Notes: generated from the letters alone by a model not told the origin. A DNA stretch of 64,000 nt from Calendula officinalis (GCA_963853835.1 OY970824.1:47083104-47147103), one strand, 5' to 3'; numbered from the stretch's first letter, positions 40,301 through 52,731 are shown. A program made the numbers and translations.

Positions 40301-43300
40301 ACCAACTATTTTGCTTACTCGTGGGCATGAAACGGACACCCGAACTGAAAGTTATGAATGTTTTAGTATAGCACCTTTTGTCACACAATCTTGGATATTG
40401 AAGAGTTCGGGCCGAAGAGTGATGTTCGGGCCGAAGTGGGATGTTCGGGCCGAAGTGGTGTTCGGGCCGAATTTCGGTGTTCGGGCCGAGGATGATTGTC
40501 GGGCCGAGGTTGAAGTTCGGGCCGAGGTTGAAGTTCGGGCCGAGGTTGAAGTTCGGGCCGCAAATGAAGTTCGGGCCGGGAACATTGAAGAGTTTGGGCC
40601 GAACTTGTTCTTGGCAGTGACGAACGAACCAGCTATTTTGCTTACTCGTGGGCGTGAAACGGACACCCGAACTGAAAGTTATGAATGTTTTAGTATAACA
40701 CCTTTTGTCACACAATCTTGGAGATTGAAGAGTTCGGGCCGAAGAGTGATGTTCGGGCCGAAGTGGTGTTCGGGCCGAAGTGGGATAGTCGGGCCGAAGT
40801 GGTGTTCGGGCCGAAGTTCGGTGTTCGGGCCGAGGATAATGTTCTGGCCGAGGTTGAAGTTCTGGCCGAGGTCGGAGTTCGGGCCGAAAATGAAGTTCGG
40901 GCCGGGAACAGTGAAGAGTTCGGGCCGAACTTGTTCTTGGCAGTGACGAACGAACCAGCTATTTTAGTTACTCGTGGGCGTGAAACGGACACCCGAGCAG
41001 AAAGTTATGAATGTTTTAGTATAGCACCTTTTGTCACACAATCTTGGATATTGAAGAGTTCGTGCCGAAGAGGGATGTTCGGGCCGAAGTGGTGTTCGGG
41101 CCGAAGTGGGATGTTCGGGCCGAAGTGGTGTTCGGGCCGAAGAGTGGTGTTCGGGCCGAAGTTCGGTGTTCGGGCCGAGGATGATGTTCGGGCCGAGGTC
41201 GGAGTTCGGGCCGAGGTTGAAGTTCGGGCCGAGGTTGAAGTTCGGGCCGAGGTTGAAGTTCGGGCCGAAAATGAAGTTCGGGCCGGGAACAGTGAAGAGT
41301 TCGGGCCGAACTTGTTCTTGGTAGTGACGAACGAACCAGCTATTTTGCTTACTCGTGGGCGTGAAACGGACACCCGAACTGAAAGTTATGAATGTTTTAG
41401 TATAGCACCTTTTGTCACACAATCTTGGATATTGAAGAGTTCGGGCCGAAGAGGGATGTTCGGGCCAAAGTGGTGTTCGGGCCGAAAATGAAGTTCGGGC
41501 CGGGAACAGTGAAGAGTTCGGGCCGAACTTGTTCTTGGCAGTGACAAACGAACCATCTATTTTGGTTACTCGTGGGCGTGAAACGGACACCCGAGCTGAA
41601 AGTTATGAATGTTTTAGTATAGCACCTTTTGTCACACAATCTTGGATATTGAAGAGTTCGTGCCGAAGAGGGATGTTCGGGCCGAAGTGGTGTTCGGGCC
41701 GAAGTGGGATGTTCGGGCCGAAGTGGTGTTCGGGCCGAAGTTCGGTGTTCAGGCCGAGCATGATGTTCGGGTCGAGGTTGAAGTTCGGGCCGAGGTCGGA
41801 GTTCGGGCCGAGGTTGAAGTTCGGTCCGAGGTTGAAGTTCGGGCCGAAAATGAAGTTCGGGCCGGGAACAGTGAAGAGTTCGGGCCGAACTTGTTCTTGG
41901 CAGTGACGAACGAACCGGCTATTTTGGTTACTCGTGGGCGTGAAACGGACACCCGAGCTGAAAGTTATGAATGTTTTAGTATAGCACCTTTTGTCACACA
42001 ATCATGGATATTGAAGAGTTCCGGCCGAAGAGGGATGTTCCGGCCGAAGTGGTGTTCGGGCCGAAATGGGATGTTCGGGCCGAAGTGGTGTTCGGGCTGA
42101 AGTTCGGTGTTCGGGCCGAGGATGATGTTCGAGCCGAGGTTGAAGTTTGGGCCGAGGTTGGAGTTCGGGCCGAGGTTGAAGTTCAGGCCGAAAATGAAGT
42201 TCGGGCCGGGAACAGTGAAGAGTTTGGGCCGAACTTGTTCTTGGCAGTGACGAGCGAACCAACTATTTTGCTTACTCGTGGGCGTGAAACGGACACCCGA
42301 ACTGAAAGTTATGAATGTTTTAGTATAGCACCTTTTGTCACACAATCTTGGATATTGAAGAGTTCGGGCCGAAGAGTGATGTTCGGGCCGAAGTGGTGTT
42401 CGGGCCGAAGTGGGATGTTCGGGCCGAAGTGGTGTTCGGGCCGAAGTTCGGTGTTCGGGCCGAGGATGATGTTCGGGCCGAGGTTGAAGTTCGGGCCGAG
42501 TTCGGAGTTCGGGCCGAGGTTGAAGTTCGGGCCGAAAATGTAGTTCGGGCCGGGAACAGTGAAGAGTTCGGGCCGAACTTGTTCTTGGCAGTGACGAACG
42601 AACCAGCTATTTTGCTTACTCGTGGGCGTGAAACGGGCACCCGAACTGAAAGTTATGAATGTTTTAGTATAGCACCTTTTGTCACACAATCTTGGATATT
42701 GAAGAGTTCGGGCCGAGGAGTGATGTTCGGGCCGAAGTGGTGTTCGGGCCGAAGTGGGATGTTCGGGCCGAAGTGGTGTTCGGGTCGAAGTTCGGTGTTC
42801 GGGCCGAGCATGATGTTCGGGCCGAGGTTGAAGTTCGGGCCGAGGTCGGAGTTCGGGCCGAGGTTGAAGTTCGGGCCGAGGTTGAAGTTCGGGCCGAAAA
42901 TGAAGTTCGGGCCGGGAACAGTGAAGAGTTCGGGCCGAACTTGTTCTTGGCAGTGACGAACGAACCAGCTATTTTGCTTACTCGTGGGCGTGAAACGGAC
43001 ACCCGAACTGAAAGTTATGAATGTTTTAGTATAACACCTTTTGTCACACAATCTTGGATATTGAAGAGTTCGGGCCGAAGAGTTATGTTCGGGCCGAAGT
43101 GGTGTTCGGGCCGAAGTGGGATGTTCGGGCCGAAGTGGTGTTCGGGACGAAGTTCGGTGTTCGGGCCGAGCATGATGTTCGGGCCGAGGTTGAAGTTCGG
43201 GCCGAGGTCGGAGTTCGGGCTGAGGTTGAAGTTCGGGCCGAGATTGAAGTTCGGGCCGGGAACAGTGAAGAGTTCGGGCCGAACTTGTTCTTGGCAGTGA

Positions 43301-45100
43301 CGAACGAACCAACTATTTTGCTTACTCTTGGGCGTGAAACGGACACCCGAGCTGAAAGTTATGAATGTTTTAGTATAGCACCTTTTGTCACACAATCTTG
43401 GATATTGAAGAGTTCGGGCCGAAGAGGGATGTTCCGGCCGAAGTGGTGTTCGGGCCTAAGTGGGATGTTCGGGCCGAAGTGGTGTTCGGGCTGAAGTTCG
43501 GTGTTCGGGCCGAGAATGATGTTCGGGCCGAGGTCGTAGTTCGGGCCGAGGTTGAAGTTCGGGCCGAGGTTGAAGTTCGGGCCGAAAATGAAGTTCGGGC
43601 CGGGAACAGTGAAGAGTTCGGCCGAACTTGTTCTTGGCAATGACGAACGAACCAGCTATTTTGGTTAATCGTGGGCGTGAAACGGACACCTGAGCTGAAA
43701 GTTATGAATGTTTTAATATAGCATCTTTTGTCACACAATCTTGGATATTGAAGAGTTCGGGCCAAAGAGGGATGTTCGGGCCGAAGTGGTGTTCGGGCCG
43801 AAGTGGGATGTTCGGGCCGAAGTGGTGTTTGGGCCGAAGTTCGGTGTTCGGGCCGAGGATGATGTTCGAGCCGAGGTTGAAGTTTGGGCCGAGGTCGGAG
43901 TTCGGGCCGAGGTTGAAGTTTGGGCCGAAAATGAAGTTCGGGCCGGGAATAGTGAAGAGTTCGGGCCGAACTTGTTCTTGGTAGTGACGAACGAACCAAC
44001 TATTTTGCTTACTCGTGGGCATGAAACGGACACCCGAACTGAAAGTTATGAATGTTTTAGTATAGCACCTTTTGTCACACAATCTTGGATATTGAAGAGT
44101 TCGGGCCGAAGAGTGATGTTCGGGCCGAAGTGGGATGTTCGGGCCGAAGTGGTGTTCGGGCCGAATTTCGGTGTTCGGGCCGAGGATGATTGTCGGGCCG
44201 AGGTTGAAGTTCGGGCCGAGGTTGAAGTTCGGGCCGAGGTTGAAGTTCGGGCCGCAAATGAAGTTCGGGCCGGGAACATTGAAGAGTTTGGGCCGAACTT
44301 GTTCTTGGCAGTGACGAACGAACCAGCTATTTTGCTTACTCGTGGGCGTGAAACGGACACCCGAACTGAAAGTTATGAATGTTTTAGTATAACACCTTTT
44401 GTCACACAATCTTGGAGATTGAAGAGTTCGGGCCGAAGAGTGATGTTCGGGCCGAAGTGGTGTTCGGGCCGAAGTGGGATAGTCGGGCCGAAGTGGTGTT
44501 CGGGCCGAAGTTCGGTGTTCGGGCCGAGGATAATGTTCTGGCCGAGGTTGAAGTTCTGGCCGAGGTCGGAGTTCGGGCCGAAAATGAAGTTCGGGCCGGG
44601 AACAGTGAAGAGTTCGGGCCGAACTTGTTCTTGGCAGTGACGAACGAACCAGCTATTTTAGTTACTCGTGGGCGTGAAACGGACACCCGAGCAGAAAGTT
44701 ATGAATGTTTTAGTATAGCACCTTTTGTCACACAATCTTGGATATTGAAGAGTTCGTGCCGAAGAGGGATGTTCGGGCCGAAGTGGTGTTCGGGCCGAAG
44801 TGGGATGTTCGGGCCGAAGTGGTGTTCGGGCCGAAGAGTGGTGTTCGGGCCGAAGTTCGGTGTTCGGGCCGAGGATGATGTTCGGGCCGAGGTCGGAGTT
44901 CGGGCCGAGGTTGAAGTTCGGGCCGAGGTTGAAGTTCGGGCCGAGGTTGAAGTTCGGGCCGAAAATGAAGTTCGGGCCGGGAATAGTGAAGAGTTCGGGC
45001 CGAACTTGTTCTTGGCAGTGACGAACGAACCAGCTATTTTGCTTACTCGTGGGCGTGAAACGGACACCCGAACTGAAAGTTATAAATGTTTTAGTATAGC
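37313..45100 (+). repeat. Higher-order duplication, offset 4691 bp, with a nested extra 997-bp block
   Basis: Monomers at 37313, 37657, 38001, 38363, 38707, 39050 and 39721 match 42004, 42348, 42692, 43054, 43398, 43741 and 44412 at +4691. In the left copy the three monomers 39050-40046 are repeated again at 40047-41043 (offset 997), so the later part matches at +3694 (40718 to 44412). Marks include GTTCGGCCGAACTTG (1-bp deletion; about 38928 and 43619) and CTTGGAGATTG. Confidence 0.8.
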
Positions 45101-48100
45101 ACCTTTTGTCACACAATCTTGGATATTGAAGAGTTCGGGCCGAAGAGTGATGTTCGGGCCGAAGTGGTGTTCGTGCCGAAGTGGGATGTTCGGGCCGAAG
45201 TGGTGTTCGGGCCGAAGTTCGGTGTTCGGGCCGAGGATGATGTTCGGGCCGAGGTTGAAGTTCGGGCCGAGGTCGGAGTTCGGGCCGAGGTTGAAGTTCG
45301 GGCCGAAAATGAAGTTCGGGCCGGGAATAGTGAAGAGTTCGGGCCGAACTTGTTCTTGGCAGTGATGAACGAACCATCTATTTTGGTTACTCGTGGGCGT
45401 GAAACGGACACCCGAGCTGAAAGTTATGAATGTTTTAGTATAGCACCTTTTGTCACACAATCTTGGATATTGAAGAGTTCGGGCCGAAGAGTGATGTTCG
45501 GGCCGAAGTGGTGTTCGGGCCGAAGTGGGATGTTCGGGCCGAAGTGGTGTTCGGGCCGAAGTTCGGTGTTCGAGCCGAGCATGATGTTCGGTCTGAGGTT
45601 GAAGTTCGGGCCGAGGTCGGAGTTCAGGCCGAGGTTGAAGTTCGGGCCGAAAGTGAAGTTCGGGCCGGGAACAGTGAAGAGTTCGGGCACCTTCTGTCAC
45701 ACAATCTTGGATATTGAAGAGTTCGGGCCGAAGTGGGATGGTCGGGCCGAAGTGGTGTTCGGGCCGAAGTTCGGTGTTCGGGCCGAGGATGATGTTCTGG
45801 CCGAGGTTGAAGTTCGGGCCGAGGTCGGAGTTCGGGCCGAAAATGAAGTTCGGGCCGGGAACAGTGAAGAGTTCGGGCCGAACTTGTTCTTGGCAGTGAC
45901 GAACGAACCAGCTATTTTGGTTACTCGTGGGCGTGAAACGGACACCCGAGCAGAAAGTTATGAATGTTTTAGTATAGCACCTTTTGTCACACAATCTTGG
46001 ATATTGAAGAGTTCGTGCCGAAGAGGGATGTTCGGGCCGAAGTGGTGTTCGGGCCGAAGTGGGATGTTCGGGCCGAAGTGGTGTTCGGGCCGAAGAGTGG
46101 TGTTCGGGCCGAAGTTCGGTGTTCGGGCCGAGGATGGTGTTTGGGCTGAGGTCGGAGTTCGGGCCGAGGTTGAAGTTCGGGCCGAGGTTGAAGTTCGGGC
46201 CGAGGTTGAAGTTCGGGTCGAAAATGAAGTTCGGGCCGGGAACAGTGAAGAGTTCGGGCCGAACTTGTTCTTGGTAGTGACGAACGAACCAGCTATTTTG
46301 CTTACTCGTGGGCGTGAAACGGACACCCGAACTGAAAGTTATGAATGTTTTAGTATAGCACCTTTTGTCACACAATCTTGGATATTGAAGAGTTCGGGCC
46401 GAAGAGGGATGTTCGGGCCGAAGTGGTGTTCGGGCCGAAAATGAAGTTCGGGCCAGGAACACTGAAGAGTTCGGGCCGAACTTGTTCTTGGCAGTGACAA
46501 ACGAACCATCTATTTTGGTTACTCGTGGGCGTGAAACGGACACCCGAGCTGAAAGTTATGAATGTTTTAGTATAGCACCTTTTGTCACACAATCTTGGAT
46601 ATTGAAGAGTTCGTGCCGAAGAGGGATGTTCGGGCCGAAGTGGTGTTCGGGCCGAAGTGGGATGTTCGGGCCGAAGTGGTGTTCGGGCCGAAGTTCGGTG
46701 TTCAGGCCGAGCATGATGTTCGGGTCGAGGTTGAAGTTCGGGCCGAGGTCGGAGTTCGGGCCGAGGTTGAAGTTCGGGCCGAGGTTGAAGTTCGGGCCGA
46801 GGTTGAAGTTCGGGCCGAAAATGAAGTTCGGGCCGGGAACAGTGAAGAGTTCGGGCCGAACTTGTTCTTGGCAGTGACGAACGAACCGGCTATTTTGGTT
46901 ACTCGTGGGCGTGAAACGGACACCCGAGCTGAAAGTTATGAATGTTTTAGTATATCACCTTTTGTCACACAATCTTGGATATTGAAGAGTTCGGGCCGAA
47001 GAGGGATGTTCCGGCCGAAGTGGTGTTCGGGCCGAAGTGGGATGTTCGGGCCGAAGTGGTGTTCGGGCTGAAGTTCGGTGTTCGGGCCGAGAATGATGTT
47101 CGGGCCGAGGTTGGAGTTCGGGCCGAGGTTGAAGTTCGGGCCGAAAATGAAGTTCGGGCCGGGAACAGTGAAGAGTTCGGGCCGAACTTGTTCTTGGCAG
47201 TGACGAACGAACCGGCTATTTTGGTTACTCGTGGGCGTGAAACGGACACCCGAGCTGAAAGTTATGAATGTTTTAGTATAGCACCTTTTGTCACAAAATC
47301 ATGGATATTGAAGAGTTCCGGCCGAAGAGGGATGTTCCGGCCGAAGTGGTGTTCGGGCCGAAATGGGATGTTCGGGCCGAAGTGGTGTTCGGGCTGAAGT
47401 TCGGTGTTCGGGCCGAGGATGATGTTCGAGCCGAGGTTGAAGTTTTGGCCGAGGTTGGAGTTCGGGCCGAGGTTGAAGTTCGGGCCGAAAATGAAGTTCG
47501 GGCCGGGAACAGTGAAGAGTTCGGGCCGACGAGCGAACCAACTATTTTGCTTACTCGTGGGCGTGAAACGGACACCCGAACTGAAAGTTATGAATGTTTT
47601 AGTATAGCACCTTTTGTCACACAATCTTGGATATTGAAGAGTTCGGGCCGAAGAGTGATGTTCGGGCCGAAGTGTTGTTCGGGCCGAAGTGGGATGTTCG
47701 GGCCGAAGTGGTGTTCGGGCCGAAGTTCGGTGTTCGGGCCGAGGATGATGTTCGGGCCGAGGTTGAAGTTCGGGCCGAGTTCGGAGTTCGGGCCGAGGTT
47801 GAAGTTCGGGCCGAAAATGAAGTTCGGGCCGGGAACAGTGAAGAGTTCGGGCCGAACTTGTTCTTGGCAGTGACGAACGAACCAGCTATTTTGCTTACTC
47901 GTGGGCGTGAAACGGGCACCCGAACTGAAAGTTATGAATGTTTTAGTATAGCACCTTTTGTCACACAATCTTGGATATTGAAGAGTTCGGGCCGAGGAGT
48001 GATGTTCGGGCCGAAGTGGTGTTCGGGCCGAAGTGGGATGTTCGGGCCGAAGTGGTGTTCGGGTCGAAATTCGGTGTTCGGGCCGAGGATGATGTTCGGG

Positions 48101-50867
48101 CCGAGGTTGAAGTTCGGGCCGAGGTCGGAGTTCGGGCCGAGGTTGAAGTTCGGGCCGAGGTTGAAGTTCGGGCCGAAAATGAAGTTCGGGCCGGGAACAG
48201 TGAAGAGTTCGTGCCGAACTTGTTCTTGGCAGTGACGAACGAACCAGCTATTTTGGTTACTCGTGGGCGTGAAACGGACACCCGAGCAGAAAGTTATGAA
48301 TGTTTAAGTATAGCACCTTTTGTCACACAATCTTAGATATTGAAGAGTTCGTGCCGAAGAGGGATGTTCGGGCCGAAGTGGTGTTCGGGCCGAAGTGGGA
48401 TGTTCGGGCCGAAGTGGTGTTCGGGCCGAAGTTCGGTGTTCGGGCCGAGGATGATGTTCTGGCCGAGGTTGAAGTTCGGGCCGAGGTCGGAGTTCGGGCC
48501 GAAAATGAAGTTCGGGCCGGGAACAGTGAAGAGTTCGGGCCGAACTTGTTCTTGGCAGTGACGAACGAACCAGCTATTTTGGTTACTCGTGGGCGTGAAA
48601 CGGACACCCGAGCAGAAAGTTATGAATGTTTTAGTATAGCACCTTTTGTCACACAATCTTGGATATTGAAGAGTTCGTGCCGAAGAGGGATGTTCGGGCC
48701 GAAGTGGTGTTCGGGCCGAAGTGGGATGTTCGGGCCGAAGTGGTGTTCGGGCCGAAGAGTGGTGTTCGGGCCGAAGTTCGGTGTTCGGGCCGAGGATGGT
48801 GTTCGGGCCGAGGTCGGAGTTCGGGCCGAGGTTGAAGTTCGGGCCGAGGTTGAAGTTCGGGCCGAGGTTGAAGTTCGGGCCGAAAATGAAGTTCGGGCCG
48901 GGAACAGTGAAGAGTTCGGGCCGAACTTGTTCTTGGTAGTGACGAACGAACCAGCTATTTTGCTTACTCGTGGGCGTGAAACGGACACCCGAACTGAAAG
49001 TTATGAATGTTTTAGTATAGCACCTTTTGTCACACAATCTTGGATATTGAAGAGTTCGGGCCGAAGAGGGATGTTCGGGCCAAAGTGGTGTTCGGGCCGA
49101 AAATGAAGTTCGGGCCGGGAACAGTGAAGAGTTCGGGCCGAACTTGTTCTTGGCAGTGACAAACGAACCATCTATTTTGGTTACTCGTGGGCGTGAAACG
49201 GACACCCGAGCTGAAAGTTATGAATGTTTTAGTATAGCACCTTTTGTCACACAATCTTGGATATTGAAGAGTTCGTGCCGAAGAGGGATGTTCGGGCCGA
49301 AGTGGTGTTCGGGCCGAAGTGGGATGTTCGGGCCGAAGTGGTGTTCGGGCCGAAGTTCGGTGTTCAGGCCGAGCATGATGTTCGGGTCGAGGTTGAAGTT
49401 CGGGCCGAGGTCGGAGTTCGGGCCGAGGTTGAAGTTCGGTCCGAGGTTGAAGTTCGGGCCGAAAATGAAGTTCGGGCCGGGAACAGTGAAGAGTTCGGGC
49501 CGAACTTGTTCTTGGCAGTGACGAACGAACCGGCTATTTTGGTTACTCGTGGGCGTGAAACGGACACCCGAGCTGAAAGTTATGAATGTTTTAGTATAGC
49601 ACCTTTTGTCACACAATCATGGATATTGAAGAGTTCCGGCCGAAGAGGGATGTTCCGGCCGAAGTGGTGTTCGGGCCGGAATGGGATGTTCGGGCCGAAG
49701 TGGTGTTCGGGCTGAAGTTCGGTGTTCGGGCCGAGGATGATGTTCGAGCCGAGGTTGAAGTTTGGGCCGAGGTTGGAGTTCGGGCCGAGGTTGAAGTTCA
49801 GGCCGAAAATGAAGTTCGGGCCGGGAACAGTGAAGAGTTCGAGCCGAACTTGTTCTTGGCAGTGACGAGCGAACCAACTATTTTGCTTACTCGTGGGCGT
49901 GAAACGGACACCCGAACTGAAAGTTATGAATGTTTTAGTATAGCACCTTTTGTCACACAATCTTGGATATTGAAGAGTTCGGGCCGAAGAGTGATGTTCG
50001 GGCCGAAGTGGTGTTCGGGCCGAAGTGGGATGTTCGGGCCGAAGTGGTGTTCGGGCCGAAGTTCGGTGTTCGGGCCGAGGATGATGTTCGGGCCGAGGTT
50101 GAAGTTCGGGCCGAGTTCGGAGTTCGGGCCGAGGTTGAAGTTCGGGCCGAAAATGTAGTTCGGGCCGGGAACTGTGAAGAGTTCGGGCCGAACTTGTTCT
50201 TGGCAGTGACGAACGAACCAGCTATTTTGCTTACTCGTGGGCGTGAAACGGGCACCCGAACTGAAAGTTATGAATGTTTTAGTATAGCACCTTTTGTCAC
50301 ACAATCTTGGATATTGAAGAGTTCGGGCCGAGGAGTGATGTTCGGGCCGAAGTGGTGTTCGGGCCGAAGTGGGATGTTCGGGCCGAAGTGGTGTTCGGGT
50401 CGAAGTTCGGTGTTCGGGCCGAGGATGATGTTCGGGCCGAGGTTGAAGTTCGGGCCGAGGTCGGAGTTCGGGCCGAGGTTGAAGTTCGGGCCGAGGTTGA
50501 AGTTCGGGCCGAAAATGAAGTTCGGGCCGGGAACAGTGAAGAGTTCGGGCCGAACTTGTTCTTGGCAGTGACGAACGAACCAGCTACTTTGGTTACTCGT
50601 GGGCGTGAAACGGACACCCGAGCTGAAAGTTATGAGTGTTTTAGTATAGCACCTTTTGTCACACAATCTTGGATATTGAAGAGTTCGTGCCGAAGAGGGA
50701 TGTTCAGGCCGAAGTGGTGTTCGGGCCGAAGTGGGATGTTCGTGCCGAAGTGGTGTTCGGGCTGAAGTTCGGTGTTCGGGCCGAGAATGATGTTCGGGCC
50801 GAGGTCGGAGTTCGGGCCGAGGTTGAAGTTCGGGCCGAGGTTGAAGTTCGGGCCGAAAATGAAGTTC

Positions 50868-50872
50868 GGGCC
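50868..50872 (+). repeat. Target-site duplication, left copy (GGGCC)
   Basis: The five bases GGGCC directly before the left LTR are repeated directly after the right LTR. Removing the element and one GGGCC restores a normal satellite subrepeat reading into GGGAACAGTG. Five-base duplications are typical of Ty1/copia integrases. Confidence 0.95.
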
Positions 50873-51368
50873 TGTTAAGGCAAAAAGCCTTGCCCCTTTA
50901 GATCTTAAGATAACAAAACAACCTAGACTAGCTTTGATTAATATGTAGAATAATATAGCTATGTTTAGGTCTGATACTGAGTGATCAGTATTGGAACTCA
51001 GTATCAGTACTCAGTATCAGACAGTGATACTGAGTAGAAGGACTGAGTGATACTCAGTGTAGTAACGGACTAAGATCAAATCCCTTGATCTTAGTCATTT
51101 TCCTTACTTAGTCCTTCGGTTACTCCTTTGCTCATTATGTAAGATCTCTATAACATTATAAATAGAGATCATCTTGCAAAGGAGTACTTACCAATTCACT
51201 TTACACATTCACATCTTTTGTAATTGATCAGTGGTCTTGTTATTCCGCAACAAGCCACACTTAGTGGATTTATACATTGACTATATTCTTGTGTTATCAC
51301 TCTAATATTTCTCTAAGTATAATAATCTATCAATTAACATTATAAACCAGGGTTGTTGTGACCTTACA
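50873..51368 (+). repeat. Left (5') outer LTR, 496 bp
   Basis: It begins TGTTAAGGCAAAAAGCC and ends GTGACCTTACA, followed after two bases by the PBS. It differs from the right LTR at two positions (CTCAGTGTAG versus CTCAGTATAG near 51058, and CCTTACA versus CCTAACA at the end). A TATAAATAG box lies at 51157-51165, giving a likely start of transcription near 51190. The upstream half (about 50973-51060) is packed with direct and inverted copies of ATACTGAG and CTCAGTAT. Confidence 0.96.
51157..51165 (+). promoter_or_regulatory. TATA box of left LTR
   Basis: TATAAATAG sits about 210 bases before the LTR end, as expected for a U3 promoter driving the genomic RNA. The same sequence is in the right LTR at 59804-59812 and in the inner LTR at 53283-53291. 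Confidence 0.75.
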
Positions 51369-51370
51369 AT

Positions 51371-51382
51371 TGGTATCAGAGC
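51371..51382 (+). other. Primer-binding site (initiator tRNA-Met)
   Basis: TGGTATCAGAGC, two bases after the left LTR, is complementary to the 3' end of plant initiator tRNA-Met, the usual minus-strand primer of plant Ty1/copia elements. Confidence 0.93.
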
Positions 51383-52731
51383 GGTTCAAAGTTATCTACA
51401 ACTTTGATGATCATATAACCCTATATATTGTTGAAGATCAAGTCTTTTCATAAAGAAGAACAATGCAGAATTTTCGTCATATTCTGCGCACGGGTAGAAG
51501 AAATGTCGGATCTCCTTCGTTAATGGTCGAATCTGTGTGAAATTTGAACAGGAGGTTCTCAACACACAGAAACACAGTCTGACCGTTCAGAATTGCAATT
51601 CGAGTTTCTGGTAGAGAGATATGTATGGCGCAAAAAGTCAGATTCTATGCTTTTTATTCCTTACTTTTTGGGAAGCCATGGTAGAAAAATCAAATCTCCT
51701 TCTTCAAACAACGAATGAGCGTGCAATTTTAACTGAAGGTTCACCATAATGTGTTTAATGTTTTCACCGTTCAGATCTTCAAAAGGAATCGTTAATTAAG
51801 AGATATATATTTTTGAAGATTATTGACGAATATTTATGGTATGTTTTTAATTCTGCGCAACTGTGATAAAACGGCTATTATATCTTTTGTAACCGTTGAA
51901 TCTTCATGAATTTTGGATATGATATCCATAACACATACATTTACTCGGTATCAAAATTTCAGACTGATCAGGAACATATATTGAGAGATACATATTTTCA
52001 AAGTTGCTGGTTTTCTGATACTGAGTGTCTCATACTGAGTGGTCAGTATGAGACTGCTGTGATCGTTTCAACCGTTGGATCCTTATGATTTTTGGATATG
52101 ATGTTGAAGACAGGTATAGGTATGTTGTGTAAAAAATTCACAATGATCAGAAGAATATACTTGGAGATATGAGTTTTTGAAGTTGCTGCAAAATTAGAGA
52201 AATGAAATTCTGCATGCTGAATTATACAAGTGAGTATGTTTCACATATGTTTCTCCTTTTAGTCATAAGAAATCATCTTAAACTGAGGAAATCTATAAGT
52301 TGATTGATTCCTTAGTGATGTTTCAAGTGAAAGATAAAATATACCGAACAGTTTAAGGAGATGACTCTGATTCAGGGGGAGAAAACACAATGTGATATGT
52401 GTTTTCTTTATATGAAGCTAAAGTTCTTTTAAGCTAAGATGTTCATGCTAAGTTATTCAAGGGGGTACGTGTCACACATTATTTTACAATCACTTGAATC
52501 ATTTCAAACTGAGGAAATCTACTAATTGAATGATTCCTTAGTGATGTTTCATTACAATTCAAATCTACCGGACAGTTTGAGAAAGGAGTCAATGATTGTG
52601 GGGGAGAAAAGTTAGTGTGATATATAGTTTCTTGAAGTACTCGGCGAATAAAGAATATGAAGAGATCTCAAAAAGAAGACGATACAAGACAAGATTGAAG
52701 ATTGTTTTGTTATCATTAGATAGGGGGAGAT
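51383..52731 (+). repeat. Noncoding leader made of diverged internal repeats, ending in a PPT
   Basis: No convincing coding frame is present. From about 51500 to 52200 four diverged units of about 180-185 bp can be aligned: the AGAGAT-like core recurs at 51615, 51799, 51984 and about 52165, and a CCGTT-containing segment precedes each. From about 52280 to 52610 two units of about 225 bp follow, sharing GAGGAAATCTA, TTGATTCCTTAGTGATG-like sequence and GGGGGAGAAAA (52375 and 52600). The region ends with a perfect PPT/LTR junction. This looks like the untranslated ends of an element whose coding part was deleted. Confidence 0.7.
52721..52731 (+). other. Polypurine tract before the inner LTR
   Basis: TAGGGGGAGAT lies directly against the TGTTAGG start of the inner LTR. 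The 36 bases around it (52700-52735) are identical to those at the outer 3' junction (59488-59523), so this was once a working plus-strand primer site. Confidence 0.85.

Larger units (their letters stand above)
1..50872 (+). repeat. Satellite array, left part (about 150 head-to-tail monomers, modal 344 bp)
   Basis: The stretch is tandem repeat throughout. The landmark TTGGATATTGAAGAG (or ATGGATATTGAAGAG) recurs about 150 times, for example at 593, 2783, 6592, 19171, 35303 and 49963, always on the + strand. Spacings cluster at 344, with 307/308, 326, 362, 380 and 398 as gain or loss of 18-bp subunits, plus short forms of about 217 and 244 bp. Each monomer has about 12 subrepeats of 17-19 bp starting TTCGGGCC, then a non-subrepeat segment running from near AACTTGTTCTTGGCAG to the landmark. 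No other element or gene interrupts it. It continues past the window start. Long open frames occur on both strands but look like a by-product of the 18-bp (six-codon) unit. No family name is recognised. Confidence 0.97.

Noticed and set aside
45119..46444. 441-residue plus-strand frame VRAEVEVRAE-type, suggesting a repeat protein gene
   Set aside because: It crosses several satellite monomers, shifts frame between copies because 344 is not a multiple of 3, and has no promoter, splice or start context beyond the array.
1..50872. rDNA intergenic spacer
   Set aside because: No rRNA gene or spacer promoter is seen in 64 kb, and an array this long without a gene does not fit an rDNA unit.
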